In this document: piece after piece, positions 13,778 to 15,262 of the stretch
How the letters are laid out: each line of letters opens with the position of its first letter
How positions within the stretch are numbered: position 1 is the stretch's first letter
Assembly (NCBI GenBank): GCA_016763895.1
Contig: JAESSV010000196.1
Span: 1 to 15,262 of the forward strand
Length of the DNA: 15,262 nt
Source of the DNA: Magnetovibrio sp.
GTDB taxonomy: Bacteria; Pseudomonadota; Alphaproteobacteria; Rhodospirillales; Magnetovibrionaceae
Direction of reading: 5' to 3'
Made by a program: the position numbers and the translations under genes
Notes under the pieces: model-generated
What the model was told of the DNA's origin: nothing
Database searches by the model: none
What the model saw: the letters and a program-made list of their open reading frames with translations, nothing else

Positions 13778-15262
13778 GGAAAGCCACGCGGAGCCATAGC
13801 TCCCATTTGTGCTCGTTTACCCAACCATTGCAACAAATTAGGTTCTGTGCGCCAGCCCTTGCCAAAGGGGAAAACAAGCCCGTCAACAAGCTTAAATGCC
13901 TTCACATCTTTCAAAATTGCCCCGCCGCCTTTTTTATAACGCTGCAATATTACACCTTTTCCCCGCGACATTTCCGGCAGTTCATAAATGGGAAAGATAA
14001 TGATTTTACGGTTTGATCCAATAGCCGCAATATGATCCGCATCCTCACCCACAAAAATACAAATGGCGGCTTCATCGGCTCCGCTGACGTTTAAAATTTG
14101 TTTGCCGTTTTTGGTTTGCGCCATGACATCGTCTTCGGGCACGATAAACCCGCGACCAGAATCCGACGCCACGACCAATTTTCGGCCCGCAACATGGGTG
14201 AACATGTGGGTAATATCGGCATCATTGGGCAGATCCACCAATAAACGAATAGGTTCACCATGCCCGCGTCCGCCGGGGAACTTGTCGCAAGGCAAGGTGT
14301 AAAACCGTCCGTTGGTGGCAAACACCAACAGCTTATCCGTGGTTTGAGCCTGCAAGACAAAACGACCTTTGTCGCCTTCTTTGAACTTTAAGTCTTTGAT
14401 TTGTGCATCGGTAATATGTCCCTTAACGGCCCGAATCCAGCCTTTTTCGGAACAAACAAGGGTAATGGGTTCGCGTTCGATCATGGCTTCGAGCGGCACC
14501 ACGACCGCCGTGGGCACATCGCCAATGATGGTGCGGCGGCGGCCCAGTTCTGTGTTAGGGCCATAGGCGGTTTTGATTTCTGCCACCTCGGCCGCAATGC
14601 TTTTCCAACGCAAACCTTCATCCCCCAACAACGTGTTGAGCTCATCCATTTCCGCATTTAAAGCATCGTTTTCCTTTTTGATTTCCATTTCTTCGAGTTT
14701 ACGCAATTGGCGCAAACGCATGTTGAGGATGGCTTCGGCTTGGGCGTCGTTTAAATCAAAGGTTTCTATCAAACAGGTTTTAACACGATCTTCTTCGCGG
14801 ATGATGCGAATGACTTCGTCTAAGTTCAAAAACGCAATCAGCATGGCGCCCAAAACTTCAAGGCGGCGTTCGATTTGGCCCAGGCGAAAGTTCGAGCCCC
14901 GTTTCAACACATCCATACGATGCTCTAAAAACGCCCATAACACTTCGCGAAGGTTCATCACTCCGGGCGTATTTTCCGCGTTCAAAACATTCATATTGAG
15001 CGAAAAACGACTTTCGAAATCGGTCATGCGGAACAATTGTTCCATCAACATTTCGGCTTCGACTTTGCCCGTGCGGGGTTCCAAAACAACGCGAATGTCT
15101 TCGGCGCTTTCATCGCGAATATCGGCCAAAATGGGGAGCTTTTTGGAATTGATCAATTCCGCCACTTTTTCGATCAGTTTGGATTTTTGCACCTGATAAG
15201 GAATTTCGGTGACAATAATTTGATACGTGCCCCGGCCAAGCTCTTCGACTTCCCATTTTGAC
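13756..15262 (-). CDS. parC: DNA topoisomerase IV subunit A (partial, N-terminus off the right edge)
   Basis: ParC is the DNA-cleaving subunit of topoisomerase IV, which decatenates daughter chromosomes. About 501 C-terminal residues are visible, reading open from the right edge (SKWEVEELGRGTYQIIVTEIPYQV). They cover the end of the breakage-reunion domain (ADIRDESAEDIRVVLE), the coiled-coil gate (LLEVLGAMLIAFLNLDEVI-like helices, then AILNMRLRQLRKLEEMEIKKE), and the C-terminal beta-pinwheel. The pinwheel includes TLVCSEKGWIRAVKGH, DKLLVFATNGRFYTL, FPGGRGHGEPIRL and SRGKGVILQRYKKGG. The wording fits ParC rather than GyrA; the GyrA box is absent and the pinwheel is short. The catalytic tyrosine and the quinolone-resistance region lie outside the window. 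The stop is 57 bases before the receiver gene start. Confidence 0.95.
   Translation of the reverse strand, partial: SKWEVEELGRGTYQIIVTEIPYQVQKSKLIEKVAELINSKKLPILADIRDESAEDIRVVLEPRTGKVEAEMLMEQLFRMTDFESRFSLNMNVLNAENTPGVMNLREVLWAFLEHRMDVLKRGSNFRLGQIERRLEVLGAMLIAFLNLDEVIRIIREEDRVKTCLIETFDLNDAQAEAILNMRLRQLRKLEEMEIKKENDALNAEMDELNTLLGDEGLRWKSIAAEVAEIKTAYGPNTELGRRRTIIGDVPTAVVVPLEAMIEREPITLVCSEKGWIRAVKGHITDAQIKDLKFKEGDKGRFVLQAQTTDKLLVFATNGRFYTLPCDKFPGGRGHGEPIRLLVDLPNDADITHMFTHVAGRKLVVASDSGRGFIVPEDDVMAQTKNGKQILNVSGADEAAICIFVGEDADHIAAIGSNRKIIIFPIYELPEMSRGKGVILQRYKKGGGAILKDVKAFKLVDGLVFPFGKGWRTEPNLLQWLGKRAQMGAMAPRGFPTSNRFS

Noticed and set aside
14573..15196. Plus-strand frame of 207 codons
   Set aside because: It is antisense to parC, whose coiled-coil helices are clear. 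The Ser/Arg-rich product has no motif.
13756..15262. GyrA as identity of the type II topoisomerase subunit
   Set aside because: The C-terminal pinwheel is short, no GyrA box is seen, and the wording (ITLVCSEKGWIRAVKGH, GGRGHGEPIRL) fits ParC.

Overview
The window reads as ordinary chromosome from a motile, Gram-negative alphaproteobacterium, most likely close to the Rhodospirillales. That placement is inferred from protein style: a cysteine-free, Mg-type HemB, a Bpt-type aminoacyltransferase, a TakP-like TRAP transporter, a DUF6898-like small protein and an alphaproteobacterial-looking ParC. It does not rest on any rRNA or marker search. Genes are tightly packed, base composition looks even by eye, and I see no insertion sequence, phage gene, tRNA, rRNA or CRISPR array.

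Layout. (1) Bases 1-2248, minus strand: small DUF6898-like protein, panD, rpiB and glyA (glyA runs off the left edge). This run links pantothenate/CoA, pentose phosphate and one-carbon metabolism. (2) 2361-3374, plus: hemB (porphobilinogen synthase), closed by a strong bidirectional terminator that it shares with the convergent cheW-like gene (3445-4050, minus). (3) A 241-base divergent region leads into a plus-strand threonine ammonia-lyase with an ACT domain (4292-5524). (4) 5541-6963, minus: a GTG-started flavin reductase and a membrane-anchored methyltransferase form a likely operon. Downstream lies an unrecognised 70-residue protein with its own CRP/FNR-like operator. (5) 7258-9832, plus: motA, motB and bpt (Asp/Glu leucyltransferase) in close series. 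(6) 9982-13318, plus: a complete three-gene TRAP transporter, with a solute receptor of the 2-oxo acid/TakP type that carries a Tat signal and a lipobox, plus small and large permeases. (7) 13315-15262, minus: parC (5' end off the right edge) followed by an orphan single-domain response regulator whose stop codon overlaps that of the TRAP permease.

The motility theme (CheW, MotA, MotB, an orphan receiver) recurs but the genes are dispersed, not in one chemotaxis operon. Nothing here amounts to a clear undescribed system. The points most worth a second look are the unknown small gene with its operator, the helical insertion in CheW, the C-terminally extended PanD, the FAM173-like membrane methyltransferase, and the TRAP receptor that appears to be a Tat-exported lipoprotein.
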